DNA from: Jaltomata sinuosa
Taxonomy: Eukaryota; Streptophyta; Magnoliopsida; Solanales; Solanaceae
Direction of reading: 5' to 3'
DNA: 64,000 bases
NCBI GenBank assembly: GCA_003996215.1
Contig: QJPP01003523.1
Span: 42,543-106,542 of the forward strand
How positions within the stretch are numbered: the first letter of the stretch is position 1; each line of letters begins with the position of its first letter. Below the pieces are notes generated by a model. That model did no database searches, had not been told where the DNA came from, and worked only from the letters and a program-made list of their open reading frames with translations. Below are positions 24,405 to 37,095 of the stretch, in pieces. A program made the position numbers and the translations under genes.

Positions 24405-24847
24405 AGGATCAACTTCAAAATTGTTAAGTGGTTACCACCACCTGTGCACTGGCTAAAATGTAATACATATGGTGCTTCTAGGGGCAACCCTGGACCTAGT
24501 TTAGCTGCATTCTGTATTAGAAAATTAAGAGGGGACTTTGTGGTAGCTAAGCGAGTAAAACTACAAGACTCTTCTAACATTGTGGTAGCTAAGCGAGTAA
24601 AACTACAAGACTCTTCTAACATTGTGGCAGAAGCAAGAGCTATTAGAGAAGGGTTGGTCTATTATAGAGACAACTACCTAAACAATGTTATCAAAGAATC
24701 AGATTCTTTGACTCTTTTTCAAATTCTTTTAGTAGAATGGAAGATACCATAGAGTATAGCTATTGAAGTGGAGTATATCAACACCATAAGGGGTTCTTTA
24801 TCAGTAAGAGTATAACACTCCCTTAGGGAGGGTAATCATCTTGCTGG
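24405..24847 (+). pseudogene. RNase H domain relic, first part (probable LINE ORF2 C-terminus)
   Basis: Plus-strand frame with the hallmarks of the plant RNase H-like domain (RVT_3 type) found at the end of plant L1 LINE ORF2 and in related host sequences: KWLPPPVHWLKCN, then NTYGASRGNPGP, AEARAIREGL, KESDS and SLREGNHLAG. The first catalytic aspartate (usual NTDGAS) is Tyr here. Stop codons fall after WKIP and after SVRV. A 42-bp exact in-frame duplication lies inside. The 5' side is cut by the LTR of C, and no endonuclease or reverse transcriptase is present. The frame continues past element D at 36958. RNase H would remove RNA from RNA-DNA hybrids during retrotransposition; this copy is dead. 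Confidence 0.8.
24540..24623 (+). repeat. Exact 42-bp tandem duplication inside the RNase H relic
   Basis: Two adjacent identical 42-bp units (24540-24581, 24582-24623), each encoding VVAKRVKLQDSSNI, so the frame is kept. The identity suggests a recent event relative to the rest of the relic. Confidence 0.95.
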
Positions 24848-27800
24848 TGTCACGACCCGATTTCTTGATCATGATGGCACATACAACCCCTGGTAGGCGA
24901 ACCAATCCCGAAAGCCCGAAACAGTTAGTAATGGGCTACCTTCTAACAGTTTAAGCGGAAGAACAAATAAATAAGTGGAAGCAAGGGAACAAGATGAATA
25001 AACTGGATAACAGGAGTAATATAAATACAAAGCGAAAGCTAAACCAAACCCAAAACCTGGTATCATAGCATATAGAAGCCCGAACTACATAAGGAGTAAA
25101 AGGGTCCAAAAGAAATATATATACACAAGCTGTCTCCGAGTAGTAACAGAGTGCAGAATATACAAAAGATAAACTAAAGTCAAGCTCTGAATACCCAGAG
25201 CTCACCCTCATCCTGGATGATCCAAAAATAGCACCCTGCACGAGTCTTCAGTGCTCTAATGGCAATGGCCCACACTAGGATCTGCACCAGAAGATGCAGA
25301 GTGTAGAGTAAGCACCAAATATGAAGTATAAGGTACCCAGTAGGTATCATAGGCCGAGTGGGCACATATAAGGTAAAAGAGCAATAGCAGACAGAGAAGA
25401 AGTAAACAGTCGCATAAATCAATGAAAAAGTACACAAGAACTAGCCCAGAGGGAAGATAACAGAAAGCAACCCACAAGGCTAGCAAGTAGAACATATACA
25501 CAACAGGCACGGGTGAAAGTAAGAATGACGCACCTGGGATCCTTGCAAAAACAGTATATATGCGTCAGCTCTAAAAATGGACGGTATACTGGTAACCTCA
25601 AGTATAAGGAACGGGAGAGAGGAATAAAGGTAGACATGCTCGGGAAACAAAATCAATAACCAAGATAATCATGACAATCTCAATCCAAAACTAACAACCT
25701 TGCGGTAACTAATCTCATACTTATAAATATAATAACGTAACAAGAGTCTACCTACAGTCCCCCAGCCTGCCATAAAACCGGGGAATGCAAACAAGTGAAA
25801 ACAAACCCTCCGGTATCCCATACTACCCGAGCATATAATCAGCAAACAATAAACAAGGGTAGAACCTCAAGCAATGAATGATATGATGCATGATAACCTC
25901 AGGGTGCGATAGAATTCTGTATGTACCTCCTCCGGTTCCAATCAGGCCCAACAGGTAGGTTCCATGGAAAGACAGAACACGTATACCTCTACTCCACCGT
26001 ATACCCTCCCCCCGACACACGTAGTCAAAACCCTCAGGCTCGAAGTGGCAAGGTCCATGGAGGTCCCGGACCCCATAATAAAACTCAGAATCAAAACGTG
26101 TCCTCCGGAATCAAGTCCGGGTTCAAGCCAGTGGCTAAGTCTCAAATATGCATGCCTAGACCCTGTCTAGGACTAAAGCAGTTAAAAGATATCTCAAAAA
26201 CCCCTCCAAGGGCGCCCGGGCATAACCGAGTCTAAAACAGTAGTAAACTATCTCAGATGCTCAACCTAGCCGAGCCTAAAGTCATTTCAAATCAGTAAGA
26301 AAACTCAGCTAGCACTCGGAATCGATCGAGTCTAGCAATAGTAGTAAGATTATGATAGAAACCATATTTTTAATCTCCCGTTTTACCCAAACAAGATCCA
26401 CGTATCAAGTCAAATCATTTCCAAATCCAATTTCATTGAAAACTAGCCCCCGGGTCCATGCAAGTTTAAGAAAATAGTCGCAGTAGGCCCGAAGACCAAA
26501 CCAAAGTAAAATGTGGGAAAATCTCTTTATATGCATGGAAATGATATGATCAACACACAATAGCCGCCCAGCGGCACACAACATCCTGTTGGCCCTGCAC
26601 AGGCTCCCGAATCTACTCAGCAAGCATAACCAACCTAGAAGGATAATTCTATGTATGGGACTCGCGGACATTCCCAATGATCCCACCGTCTATGTTCCAG
26701 AGTCAACAAGGACTCAGAAGACCACAAGGGTAATAATATCAAGTAATAAGAGTACTACACACAACGCAGGAACGAAATGGGATGGATGATGGAAAAGCGG
26801 TTAAGGTCTGTGGTACCAACCTAATAACCCAACCCAAGGACGCAACTAGTACAATTTTACTCGATATATGCTAAGTCTAGGAGTTTAGACCGTAACCAAA
26901 CTGTCGTCCAACGACAAGCTGCGGGAACGACGATATCTAGGGCTGAGCTGCTCCAAGAAGCTCCAAATGAGAATCAAACTATCAAATTCATGAATAAAAT
27001 GTTAAAACGAGTCTAATGATACCTATATTGCTACAATTGTAGTCGGGTCAATATCCGGATAAAAAGCAGGACCGTAGGGCCCACACCCAAAACCAAAAAT
27101 GAAATAAACCACAATGACCCCAAGGATGCCAAGAAGGCATGCTCCAAATTTAAGCACAATTGGCCAAGGGAAGGGCGCCAAAACAACCCACAAAAGTTGG
27201 GGTTTAAAGAATAGAATTTCGAAAATAAAAACAGAAATTAAGAAAGAATTACCTACCACAAGGATGTAATTTAGACCAAGACAAAGAATTCTTCACCCCC
27301 ACGAACATGCACAACTTAGAGGTAGCCACTACCAAAATATTTCCAAGGTTGGAAGAAGGACAATAATGGAGGAATTAAGAAAATTCAAGTGAGGAAGAAG
27401 CTTACCAAGAGATGAAGAAACACAGAAAATCCACAAGCAATTGATCCCCTAGGGTTCAGAATTGGTTTAGAGCAAAATGGTGGAGAAAAATTTGAGTTTT
27501 AGAGTGAGCAACTTTGAGAAAGAAAGCTGGAAAAATGAAATAACAAAAATTTATAGCTGCTGGAAAATGGCCAGAACCATCGGCGTTGAAGTCCTACCGC
27601 AGGCCAGCGCGATCACGCTGCCTAGGCGCTGTTCGCGCTGAAGGCTAGCCTACAACTATTTTTTTACAATTTTTGAAAACTCTCTGGGGCATTCCGGGCA
27701 CAATCAAAACCCGATATTCAAAAACCAATAAATCTAATACAGTGGAAACGACATTCCGGACTCAACAGAATTGACGAAACCTCCATACGATGTCATTTCA

Positions 27801-28320
27801 GAGAAATGTTCACCCAAGTCAACACTAGCTAAAAGGAACTCAAGGGCTCAAAATGAGTCCGGCTCACCCAGAACCCAAACCAACCACCTTCCTAGCCCAA
27901 ACTTAACATTCTGGAGCTGATGAAATCATCAGATTTCTAATCCGACACTCCAATCATCTAAAGTCACCCAAAGTTACACTTTCAACTCCAAATGGCCTGA
28001 AAACAGAGAAATCAATACCAAACCCACACCGGAAGTTCTCAGGCCTCAACTAAAGGTCCAACTAGACCAAACTCAATGCTCCGGAGCTAACGAAACTGTC
28101 AGAATTCAATTCTGAGGATGTTAGCTAAGAATATTGACTAAAGTCAATGATATTCCAAGTTTAAGCTCTAAAACAGGCAAACGGCCAAAATGACCAAATG
28201 AACGACCAGGGCACCGAACTACCGGTCTCAGCAAGTCATAAATGACTTAGGACCGCTACAGGAGAGCTCTAACAGTACAAAGAATGCGAAACCACAAAGA
28301 TGACCAGAAGGGTCATCACA
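24848..28320 (-). repeat. 3' LTR of element D
   Basis: 3473 bp; plus-strand edges TGTCACGACCC and GGTCATCACA. A TATA box (TATAAATTT on the minus strand) lies at 27547-27555. Upstream of it is a single copy of the ccatcggcgttgaag unit, in contrast to four copies in the 5' LTR, followed by cagcgcgatcacgctg. Confidence 0.9.
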
Positions 28321-29760
28321 ACATCCATTATTAAAAAGACTTTTATCCTCGAAAGTCAAGAAGAAGGGAGTACCTGAAGGCTCGAACAACTGTGGATACT
28401 GAGCACGCAGCTCACTCTCGGTCTCCCAAGTAGCCTCCTTGACCGGATGATGTCTCCACCGAACCATCACAACCGGAATCTCTCTAGATCTCAACCTCCT
28501 AATATCCCTGGCCAGAATAGCTATCGGCTCCTCAACAAATGACAACCTCTCATCTAACTGAACCGAATCCCAATGCATTACATGAGACTCATCTGGCACA
28601 TACTATCCTAACATCAAGACATGAAAAACTAGGTGAACAGCTGAAAACATCAGAGGCAAAGCCAACATGTAGGCAACACTACTAATCCTCTGTAGAATCT
28701 CAAATGGCCCAATAAACCTGGGGCTAAGCTTGCCCTGCTGACCAAATCTCATCACGCCCTTCATAGGCGATACTTAAAGGAAAACCAAGTCACCAACACT
28801 GAACTCCAAGGCACGAAGTCTACAATCAGCGTAGCTCTTCTACCTACTCTAGGCCATTCTAAGCCTGTCCTGAATGAAATAAACTCGGTACAAGGAATCT
28901 CTAACCAAATCTATACTCTGCGGTATGGACTCTAACCCATCAAACCAACCAATCGGTGATCTGCAATGCCTACCATACAAGGCCTCAAAAGGTGCCATGT
29001 CGATGCTCGAATAGAAGCTATTATTATAAGCAAACTCGGCCAAAGGCACAAACTTATCCCATGAACCCCCAAAGTCAAGTACACAAGCTCATAGCATGTC
29101 CTCCAGGACCTGAATAGTCCTCTCGGACTGGCCATCTGTCTGAGGGTGGAAAGTAGTACTAATCTGAACCTCTGTACCTAAATCCCTCTGTATAGCTCTC
29201 CAGAACTGAGATGTGAACTGAGTGTCATGGTATGAAATAATAGAAGCTAGGACCCCGTGAAACCAAATAACCTCACGAATGTAGATCTAAGCTAACCTCT
29301 CAGCACCGTAGGAAGTCTAAACCGGCAAGAAGTGTGCTGAATTAGTCAGCCTATCAATAATCACCCAAATAGAGTCAAACCCATGAGAAGTACAAGGTAA
29401 CCCCACAATGAAGTCTATAGTAATACCTTCCCACTTCCACTCAGGAATGGGAAGTCGCTACATCAAACCACCCGGTCTCATAGGCTCAAACTTAACCTGC
29501 TGATAGTTCAAGCACTGAGATAAAAACTCTGCCACATCTCGCTTCATACCACTCCACTAGGAAAGCTGCCTCAAATCCCTATACATCTTCGCGGCACCTA
29601 GATGAATGGAATATCTGGAACAATAGGCCTCACAAAATATCAATTGAATCAAGTCACCAACCCTTGGAACACAAAGTCGACCATCGAATCTCAAAACACC
29701 ATCATAACCCAAAGTAGCCCGACTAGCCTCACCCCAAACTACATGATCACAAAGGTCTCA
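28321..29760 (-). pseudogene. Integrase and chromodomain of element D (broken)
   Basis: End of pol. Going downstream on the minus strand: the integrase linker near 29700 (frame-shifted), the core end at 29049-28849 with PLAEFAYNNSFYSSIDMAPF and EALYGRHC, the C-terminal GPF module near 28690-28740 (KLSPRFIGPFEILQRI), then the chromodomain at 28530-28380 with EEPIAILARDIRRLRSREIP, VRWRHHPVKEATWETE and QYPQLFEP. The chromodomain is known in chromoviruses to steer integration to marked heterochromatin. Many stops and frame changes separate the parts. The last frame runs on into the LTR (28228). Confidence 0.85.
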
Positions 29761-29769
29761 CAAATCTGA

Positions 29770-31250
29770 TCCTCTAACTGTCGTCTCTAAATCTGATCGA
29801 CTAGAGTAGAACAGACCTCAACACTGGAAAGCACTCTGCTAGGATCCGACAAGTCAAGCCTAACCAATCGGTTAGTCAAGGACTAGATGTCCAAGGCCAA
29901 CAGGCGCTCAAAAACTGAAAATAAAGCTAGGCTGCCTATACTCACCGCCTTTTGACTCAAGGCATCCACTACCACGTTTGCCTTGCCCGAATGGTATAGA
30001 GTAGTTAAATTATAGTTCTTCAGTAGCTCAATCCATCTCCTATGCCTCGAGTTCAGCTCATGCTAACTCGTAATGTACTGAACACTATGGTGATAGGTGA
30101 ATATCTTACAATGAACTCCATATAAGTAGTGCCTCTAGATCTTAAGCGCGAAGACTACCGCTGCCAAATCCAAGTCATGAGTGGGGTTGTGCTCGTGAAC
30201 CTTCAACTATCTCGACGCATATGCTATCACTCAACCCTGTTGCATCAACACACAACCAAGACCGACCCCTAAAGCATCAAAATACACGGAGAAACTCTAA
30301 CCCACAACTGGCAAAGTCAGAACTAGAGCTGAAGTCAATAAGGCCTTAAGCCTATAGAAGCTATCCTCGCACTGATCCGACCACTAGAATGGGATATCCT
30401 TCCTAGTCAGCATAGTCAAAGGTGCTGCTATGGAAGAAAATCCCTGAACAAACCGTCTGTAGTACCCGGCTAACCCATCAAAGCTACGGACCACTGTAGG
30501 AGTAGTAGGTCTAGGCCAATCACGAACCACAAAAATCTTACCCGAATCAACTCTAATCCCATCCTTGGACACCACGTGCCCTAGGAATGCAATTGACTCA
30601 ATCCAAAACTCACACTTTGAGAACTTGGCATAAAGCCAATGATCTCTCAATGTCTGAAATATAGTCTTCAAATGTTACTCATGCTCGTCCCTACTCCTCG
30701 AGTATATCAAAATGTCATCAATGAAGACTATCATGAACATATCCAAGTACGGGCAAAGCACCCTTGCATGAAATCCATGAAGGCTGCAAGGGACTGAGTC
30801 AACCCAAAAGACATCACTAGGAACTCATAATGGCCATAATGTGTCCTGAATGTTATCTTAGGGATGTCCTCCGCCCTAATCCTCAACTGCTGGTAGCCAA
30901 ACCTCAAATCAATCTTCAAAAACATGGCTGAACCCTGAAGCTGGTCAAATAATTCATCAATCTTGGGCATCGTATACCTATTCTCAACTGTTAACTTATT
31001 CAAATGCCGATAGTCAATACACATCTGCATCGACCCATCCTTCTTCTTCATGAAGAGGGAAGGAGCACCCCAAGGAGACACTCTCGGTCTAATGAACCCT
31101 TTAGCTAACAAATCCTGGAGTTGCTACTTAAGCTCTCTCAACTCAACAGGAGCCATACGGTAGGGAGGGATAGAAATGGACCAAGTGCGCAGCTCTAACT
31201 CAATGGCAAAATCAACATCTCTCTCAGGTGGAAGGCCTAGCAGGTCGGTA
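29770..31250 (-). pseudogene. Reverse transcriptase and RNase H of element D (broken)
   Basis: The frame 31111-30731 has the reverse transcriptase palm start: LAKGFIRPRVSPWGAP, VKKKDGS-like MKKKDGSMQMCIDYRHLN, FLKIDLRFGYQQLRI (catalytic Asp present). The active-site region near 30700-30720 reads VFIDDILIYSR in another frame (canonical YxDD-type box as FIDD). The frame 30671-30384 carries the connection (LRDHWLYAKFSKCEFW, FLGHVVSKDGI, LAGYYRRFVQGFSSIAAPL). RNase H follows at about 30300-29900 with YFDALGVGLGCVL and DLAAVVFALK, interrupted by stops. Confidence 0.88.
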
Positions 31251-31417
31251 GGAAACACATCTAGGAAGTCTCTAACCATAAGAACGGACTCAGGAGATGA
31301 AGGGTCAGCACTAGCACCTTAGACATATGCTAGATAAGCTGAACACCTATGGGAAATCAACTTCCTAGCTCCCAGGCAAGAGATGATCCCAGACGGTGCA
31401 TGGCTAACAGAACCCTG

Positions 31418-31780
31418 CTACACTACCGGGGATACACCCGGCACAGCAATGGTAACAATCTTGGTATAACAATCAAAATCTGAATAGTGAGGGGATAGCC
31501 AGTCCATGCCCAGTATCACATCAAAGTCTAACATATCAAGTAACATAAAGTCAACCCAAGTCTCTAAATTACCAATAAATATCACACAGGATCTCACAAT
31601 TCGATCCACTACTAAAGAATCTCCTACTGGGGTCAAAATAGAAACAACAACAGATAATGGCTCACTAGCCAACCCCAAGCAAGGAAGAAAAAAGGCAAAT
31701 ATATATGAACAAGTGGATCCAGGATCAAACAAAGAATAAGCTGGCTGGAGACATACATAAATCATACCTGTGATCACGGC
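31418..31780 (-). pseudogene. Aspartic protease of element D
   Basis: A 119-codon open frame with the retropepsin region: YSLFDPGSTCSYI (usual DSGST or DTGAT, here DPGST), then VDFMLLDMLDFDVILGMDWL, the typical conserved ILGMDWL end. This is the longest unbroken part of D. It would cut the Gag-Pol polyprotein. The frame is separated by stops from gag upstream and from RT downstream. Confidence 0.85.
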
Positions 31781-31799
31781 ATTCGAGGCCTCTGCCTTT

Positions 31800-33327
31800 G
31801 GTCTCCCAGGGACCGCATAAAACTAATGATGACCTCCACCTGCCTGACCACCATCCCTACCACTTGCTCTGCTACGCGGGGAACCACCCCTAACCTGACC
31901 ACCACCCCCTCTAGTCGGAGGCTGAACTGCTTGTAACGGCTCGGCCGATTGAACTATACCCTGCTGGGAGAAATCTCTAGCAAATTAACAAACCACACCA
32001 AAAGTGTATCAAGCCCCTGATGACCTACTCGGTCAAGATGAACCAGCAGAACCTAAATGGCCACCATGGCATGATGCCCCCGAAGTTGTACCCCTCAAAG
32101 ACTGACCACTGTAGCCTTAATGGCTGCTCTGACCTTACTCAAACTGGGTACTACTAGAAGTTTGAAGTGAAGCATGAACCGGTCGACTGGACTGACCCTG
32201 GTGCTACTTTGGCTGATAACCCCAGCCCCACTGGCCTGAACCTCTACCACCATGCCTGGAACCACTGTAGCCACCCTGATATCAAGGCCTCTTTTCTCTG
32301 GCCCTGTTGTCATGACGAAGCAAATCCTCAACTATATGGGTGTAGTCTGAAATGGCCTGGAATCACCAACCGCTAGCAACCAATATCTCTGCAGGCTCTC
32401 TAAACTCTCTTCGTAACCCCCAAACAAATCTATGGACCCTGTCAACCTTAGTAGGAATAATCATGGCCCCAAATGGAGGAAGCTGATAGAAAAAGGTCTC
32501 GTACTCTGAGACAGTCATAGAATCCTGAGAAAGTCTAGTGAACTCCTTCCTTTGACGCTCTCCATTACTCTGTGGCAAGAACTTAGCAATCAGGGCCTCG
32601 TAAAACTCAAATCAGGTCAAGGGAGGTGATGTAGAAGGCCTGCAAGGAACCTGTTCCCTCCACCATAACTTCAGTGGACCCTCTAGCTGATATGAAGTAT
32701 AACCAACCCTGTGAGTCTCCAATAAGCCCAAATGATGAAGCATATCCTCACAGGTGGTGATACAGTCATATGGGTCCTGACCATGTGTACCAGCAAATCT
32801 CAGTGGTACCAATCTCATAAACCTACCTAAGGCCTTCTGCGCCGTCTCTGTCATAGTAGGGCGAGTAGCAAGAGGCTAGGCAATCAATGGGACTGGAATA
32901 ACCTCAGCACGGGGAGCCACAGTAGTAGGCTGTGCTCCTGAACTCAGAACATCCAGGGCTGCCCCCTGAGCGGATGTCTGGCTGTCTCAGAAGGACGCTC
33001 CCAAATAATACCCAAAAGCTGAACAAGTAAACCCCGAATATCCAAAGACTGAGCTGTGGCTGAAGCTGGCACAGAAACTAATGCTGGAGCTGGTACTGGA
33101 GCTGGTGGTACCTGGGCTACCCCTGGGTCCACATGTTGTTACTCTGGAGTAAACTCTAGCTCGTAGTCATACTCTGGCTCTACCTCAACTCTAGTAGCAC
33201 TGGAAGGTGCCGCTGCTCTGGGGCACCCACGACCCCTACCTCTACCCTTGCAACCACCCTGACCCCTAGTTGGAGTCAGAGGAATAGGGGCAGGAGTCTC
33301 TCCTCCGCCTGAAGCTGACGATCTCAT
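31800..33327 (-). pseudogene. Broken gag of element D
   Basis: Start at ATG 33327, 207 bp after the primer site, with an Arg/Gly-rich start (GGCKGRGRGRG). Successive frames follow at 33132-32944 (Pro/Ala/Val-rich), 32854-32612 (FAGTHGQDPYDCITTCEDML, RVGYTSYQLEGPLKLWW), 32578-32363 (RKEFTRLSQDSMTVSEYE and VDRVHRFVWGL) and 32331-32095 (Gly/Ser-rich linker). The zinc-knuckle position near 31970-32010 survives only as VVC, stop, FARDFS. The protein type matches chromovirus Gag. It needs several frame changes and cannot be made whole. Confidence 0.82.
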
Positions 33328-33533
33328 ACAAACTATCTACGAAAGAGTGAACTAGAAAAAATGAGAATTCCAGGGACATTCAAGGATATTACGCATGAAA
33401 AAGAAGCAAGAAAAGTCCATTTTCCCTAAGATTTCATAATAGCCTCCTAAAGATTGAGTACGGACGTCTCCGCCCTAATACGCAGGACTCTACTAGACAT
33501 TGGCTCCTATATCGATGACACCGGTGAACCTAA

Positions 33534-33547
33534 GGCTCTGATACCAA
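33534..33547 (-). other. Primer-binding site of element D (initiator tRNA-Met)
   Basis: Minus-strand TTGGTATCAGAGCC, two bases from the 5' LTR at 33550. Confidence 0.92.
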
Positions 33548-33549
33548 GC

Positions 33550-36500
33550 TGTCAGGACCTGATTTCTCAGTCATGATGGCACCTACAACACCCAGTAGGA
33601 AAACCAATCTCCGTAGCCCAGAATGATTAGTAATGGGCTACCTTCTAACAATTTAAGCGGAAGAACAAATAAATAAGAGAAAGCAAGGGAACAAGATGAA
33701 TAAACTGGATAACAGGAGTAATATAAATACAAAACAAAAGCTAAACCAAACACAATACCTGGTATCATAGCGTATAGAATCCCGAACTACATAAGGAGTA
33801 CAAGGGTCCAAAAGAAATATATATACACAAGCTATCTCCGAGTAGTAACAGAGTGCATAATACACAAAAGATAAACTAAAGTCAAGCTCTGAACACCCAT
33901 AGCTCACCCTCAGCCTGGATGATCCAAAAACAGCACCCTGCCCGAGTCTCCGGTGCTCTAACATCGATGGCCCACACTAGGATCTGCACCAAAAGATGTA
34001 GAGTGTAGAGTGGGCACCAAATGCGAAGCATAAGGTACCTATTAGGTATCATAGGCCGACTGGGCACATATAAGGTAAAAGAGAAATAGCAGACAGAGTA
34101 GAAGTAAACAATCACAGAAATCAATGAAAAAGTACACAAGAACTAGCCCACAGGGAAGACAACATAAAGCAACGTACAAGGCTAGCAAGTAGAACATATA
34201 CACAACAGGAATGGGTGAAAGTATGAATAAAGCACCTGGGATCTTCGCAAAAATAGTATATATGCATCAGTTCTAAAAATGGACGGTATACTGGTAACCT
34301 CAAGTATAAAGAATGGGAGAGAGGAATAAAGGTAGTCATGCTCAAGAAACAAAATCAATAACCAAGCTAATCATGAAAATCTCAATCCAGAACTAACAAC
34401 CTTGCGGTAATCAATCTCATACTTATAACTATAATAAAGTAACAAGTGTCTACCTACAGTCCCCAGACCACCAATACAACTGGGGAATGCAAACAAGTGA
34501 AAACAAACCCTCTGTCATCCCATACTACCAGAGCGTACAATCAGCAAACACCAAACAAGGGTGGAACCTCAAGAAATTAATGATATGATTCATGATAACC
34601 TCAGGGTGAAGTAGAACTCTGTATGTACCTCCTCCGGTGCCGATCAGGCCCAGCAGGTAGGTTCCATGGAAGGACATAACCCGTATACCTATACTCCACC
34701 ATATATCCTCCCCTGGGCATACGCAGCCCAAAGCCTCAGGCCCGGAGCGGCAAGGTCCATGGAGGTCTCAGACCCAATACTAAATATCAGAATTAAAACG
34801 TGTCCTCCAGAATCGAATTCGGGTTCAAGCCAGTGGCTAAGACTCAAATATGCATGCATAGACCCTGTCTAGGACTAAAGCAGTGAAAAGATGTCTAAAA
34901 AACCCTTCCAAGGGAACCCAGGCATAACCGTGTCTAAAACAGTAGTAAAATATCTCAGATGCTTGACTCGGCTGAGCCTAAAGTCATTTCAAATCAGTAA
35001 GAAAACTCAGATAGCACTCTGACCTGGTCGAGTCTAGAAATAGTAGTAAGATCATGATACAACCCATATTTTAATCTCCCTTTTTACCCCAAGAAGGTCC
35101 ACGTATCAAGTCAAATCATTTCCAAATCTAATTTTATTAAAAATGGGCCCCCGGGGCCATGCAAGTTTAAGAAAACAGGCTCAGGAGGCCCGAAGCGCAA
35201 CCATAGTAAAATGTGGGAAAAATCTCTTTATATTAATGGAAATGATATGATTAACACATAATAGCCGCCCAGCGGCTCACAATAACCTATCGGCCATGCA
35301 CAGGCTCCCGAAGCTACTCAGCAAGCATAACCAGCCTAGAAGGATAATTCTTTTGACTCGCGGACATTCCCAATGATCCCACCGTCTATGTTCCAGAGTC
35401 AACAAGGCCTCACGAGACCACAAAGGTAATAATATCAAGTAATAAGAGTACTACATACAATGGAGGAAAGAAATGGGATGGATCATGGAAAAGTGGTCAC
35501 GGTCTGTGGTACCAACCTAATAACCCAACCCAAGGATGCCAACTAGTATAATTTTACCTTATATATCCTAAGTCTAGGAGCTTAGACCGTAACCTACCTG
35601 TCGTACGACGACAAGCTGTGGGAACGATGATATCCGGGACCGAGCTACTCCGAGAAGCTCTAAACAAGAATCAAACTATCAAATTCATGAATAAAACATT
35701 AAAATGAGACTAACGATACCTATATTGCTACAATTGTAGCCGGGTCGATATCCGGGTCAAAAGCAGGCCTGCACGGCCCACACCCAAAACCAAATATGAA
35801 AAGAACCATATTAACCCCAAAGGATGCCAAGAAGGAATGCTCCAAATTTGAGCACAATTCGCCAAGGGAAGGGCGCCAAAATAGCCTGCAAAAGTTGGGG
35901 TTTAAAGAATAGAATTTTGAAAATAAAAATGGAAACTAAGTAAGAATTACTTACCACAAGGATGGAATTCAGGCCAAGACGAAGAATTCTTCACCCCCAT
36001 AAACATGCACAGCTTAGAGACATCCACTACAAAAATAATTCCAAGCAATTGATTTAGAGAAAAATGGTGGAGAGAAATTTGAGTTTTAGAGTGAGAAAGT
36101 TTGAGAAAGAGAGCTGGAAAAACTAAATAACAGAAATTTATAGCTGCTGGAAAATGGACAGTGCCATCGGTGCTAGGCCAGCACCATTGGCGCTAGGTCA
36201 GCACCATCGGCGCTAGGCCAACACCATCGGTGTTGAAGGCCTTCCACAGGCCAGCGCGATCGCGCTGCCTACGCGGTGAAGGATGGCCTGCAACTATTTT
36301 TTTGTAATTTTTGAAAACTCTCCGAGGAATTCCGAGCACAATCGAGTCCCGATATTCAAAAACTAATAATGCTAATAGAGTGGAAACAACGTTACGGACT
36401 CAACAAAATCGATGAAATTTGCATACGAGGTCATTTTGGAGAAATGTTGACCCAAGTCAACACTAGCTAAAAGGAACTCAAGGGCTCGAAATGAGTACGG

Positions 36501-36957
36501 CTCACCTAAAACCCAAAACAACCACCTTCCTAGCCCAAACTCAATATTCTTGAGCTGATGGAATTGTCAAATTTTGAATCCGACACTCCGATCAGCGAAA
36601 GTCACCCAAAGTTACACTTTCAACTCTAAATGGCCTGAAAATAGAGAAAGCAATACCAAACCCACATCAGAAGTTCTCAGGCCTAAACTAAAGGTCCAAT
36701 TAGACCAAACTCAACGTCAGGAGCTAATAGAACTGTCAGAATTCAATTCTAAGCACGTTAGCTAAGAATGTTGACTAAAGTCAATTATATTCCAAGTTTA
36801 AGCTCTAAACTAGGAAAATGGCCAAAACGACCAAATGAACGACTAGGGCACCGAACTACCAGTCCCAATAAGCTATAAATTACTTGGGGCTGTTACAGGA
36901 GAGCTCTAATAGTACAACAAATGTGAAAATATGAAGATGACCAGAAGGGTTATCACA
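33550..36957 (-). repeat. 5' LTR of element D
   Basis: 3408 bp; plus-strand edges TGTCAGGACCT and GGGTTATCACA. It follows the 3' LTR throughout, with scattered substitutions and small indels. The largest differences are a deletion near 36030 and the repeat expansion at 36160-36239. Confidence 0.9.
36134..36239 (-). promoter_or_regulatory. Putative U3 promoter of element D: four 20-bp repeats and TATA box
   Basis: Four 20-bp units (36160-36239) of the form agcaccatcggcgctaggcc, followed on the minus strand by TATAAATTT (36134-36142). Only one such unit exists at the same place in the partner LTR, so the array grew (or shrank there) after insertion. Confidence 0.7.
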
Positions 36958-37095
36958 GCTGGTTATTTTGCTAATCTTGTTTTCTGTTTTGCAGGTGATT
37001 TCCATATAAACCATTTCCAAGATGTCCCTAACATTGGCAGGAGGATCCTAATGCTAGACAAACAAGGATCTCCTAATATAAGAAGAAGATCATAA
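36958..37095 (+). pseudogene. RNase H domain relic, second part
   Basis: After the second GCTGG the plus-strand frame of 24405-24847 resumes with YFANLVFCFAGDFH, then FQDVPNIGRRILMLDKQG, ending SPNIRRRS and two stop codons near 37093-37098. This gives the C-terminal end of the RNase H protein and fixes D as a simple insertion. Confidence 0.8.

Larger units (their letters stand above)
24848..36957 (-). mobile_element. Element D: complete Tekay-type chromovirus, minus strand, pseudogenised
   Basis: A 12.1-kb Ty3/gypsy element with both LTRs (24848-28320 and 33550-36957), an initiator tRNA-Met primer site, gag, protease, reverse transcriptase, RNase H, integrase and a C-terminal chromodomain in normal order. 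The target duplication GCTGG flanks it exactly (24843-24847 and 36958-36962), and the host RNase H frame resumes across the empty site. The internal length of 5229 bp is usual for this clade. The two LTRs differ at roughly one base in ten in the parts compared by eye, so the insertion is old. All genes are broken. Confidence 0.93.

Noticed and set aside
28321..33549. Possible endogenous pararetrovirus because of reverse transcriptase and RNase H
   Set aside because: Flanking LTRs, target duplication, integrase and chromodomain identify a gypsy chromovirus; no movement-protein or coat-protein motif was seen.
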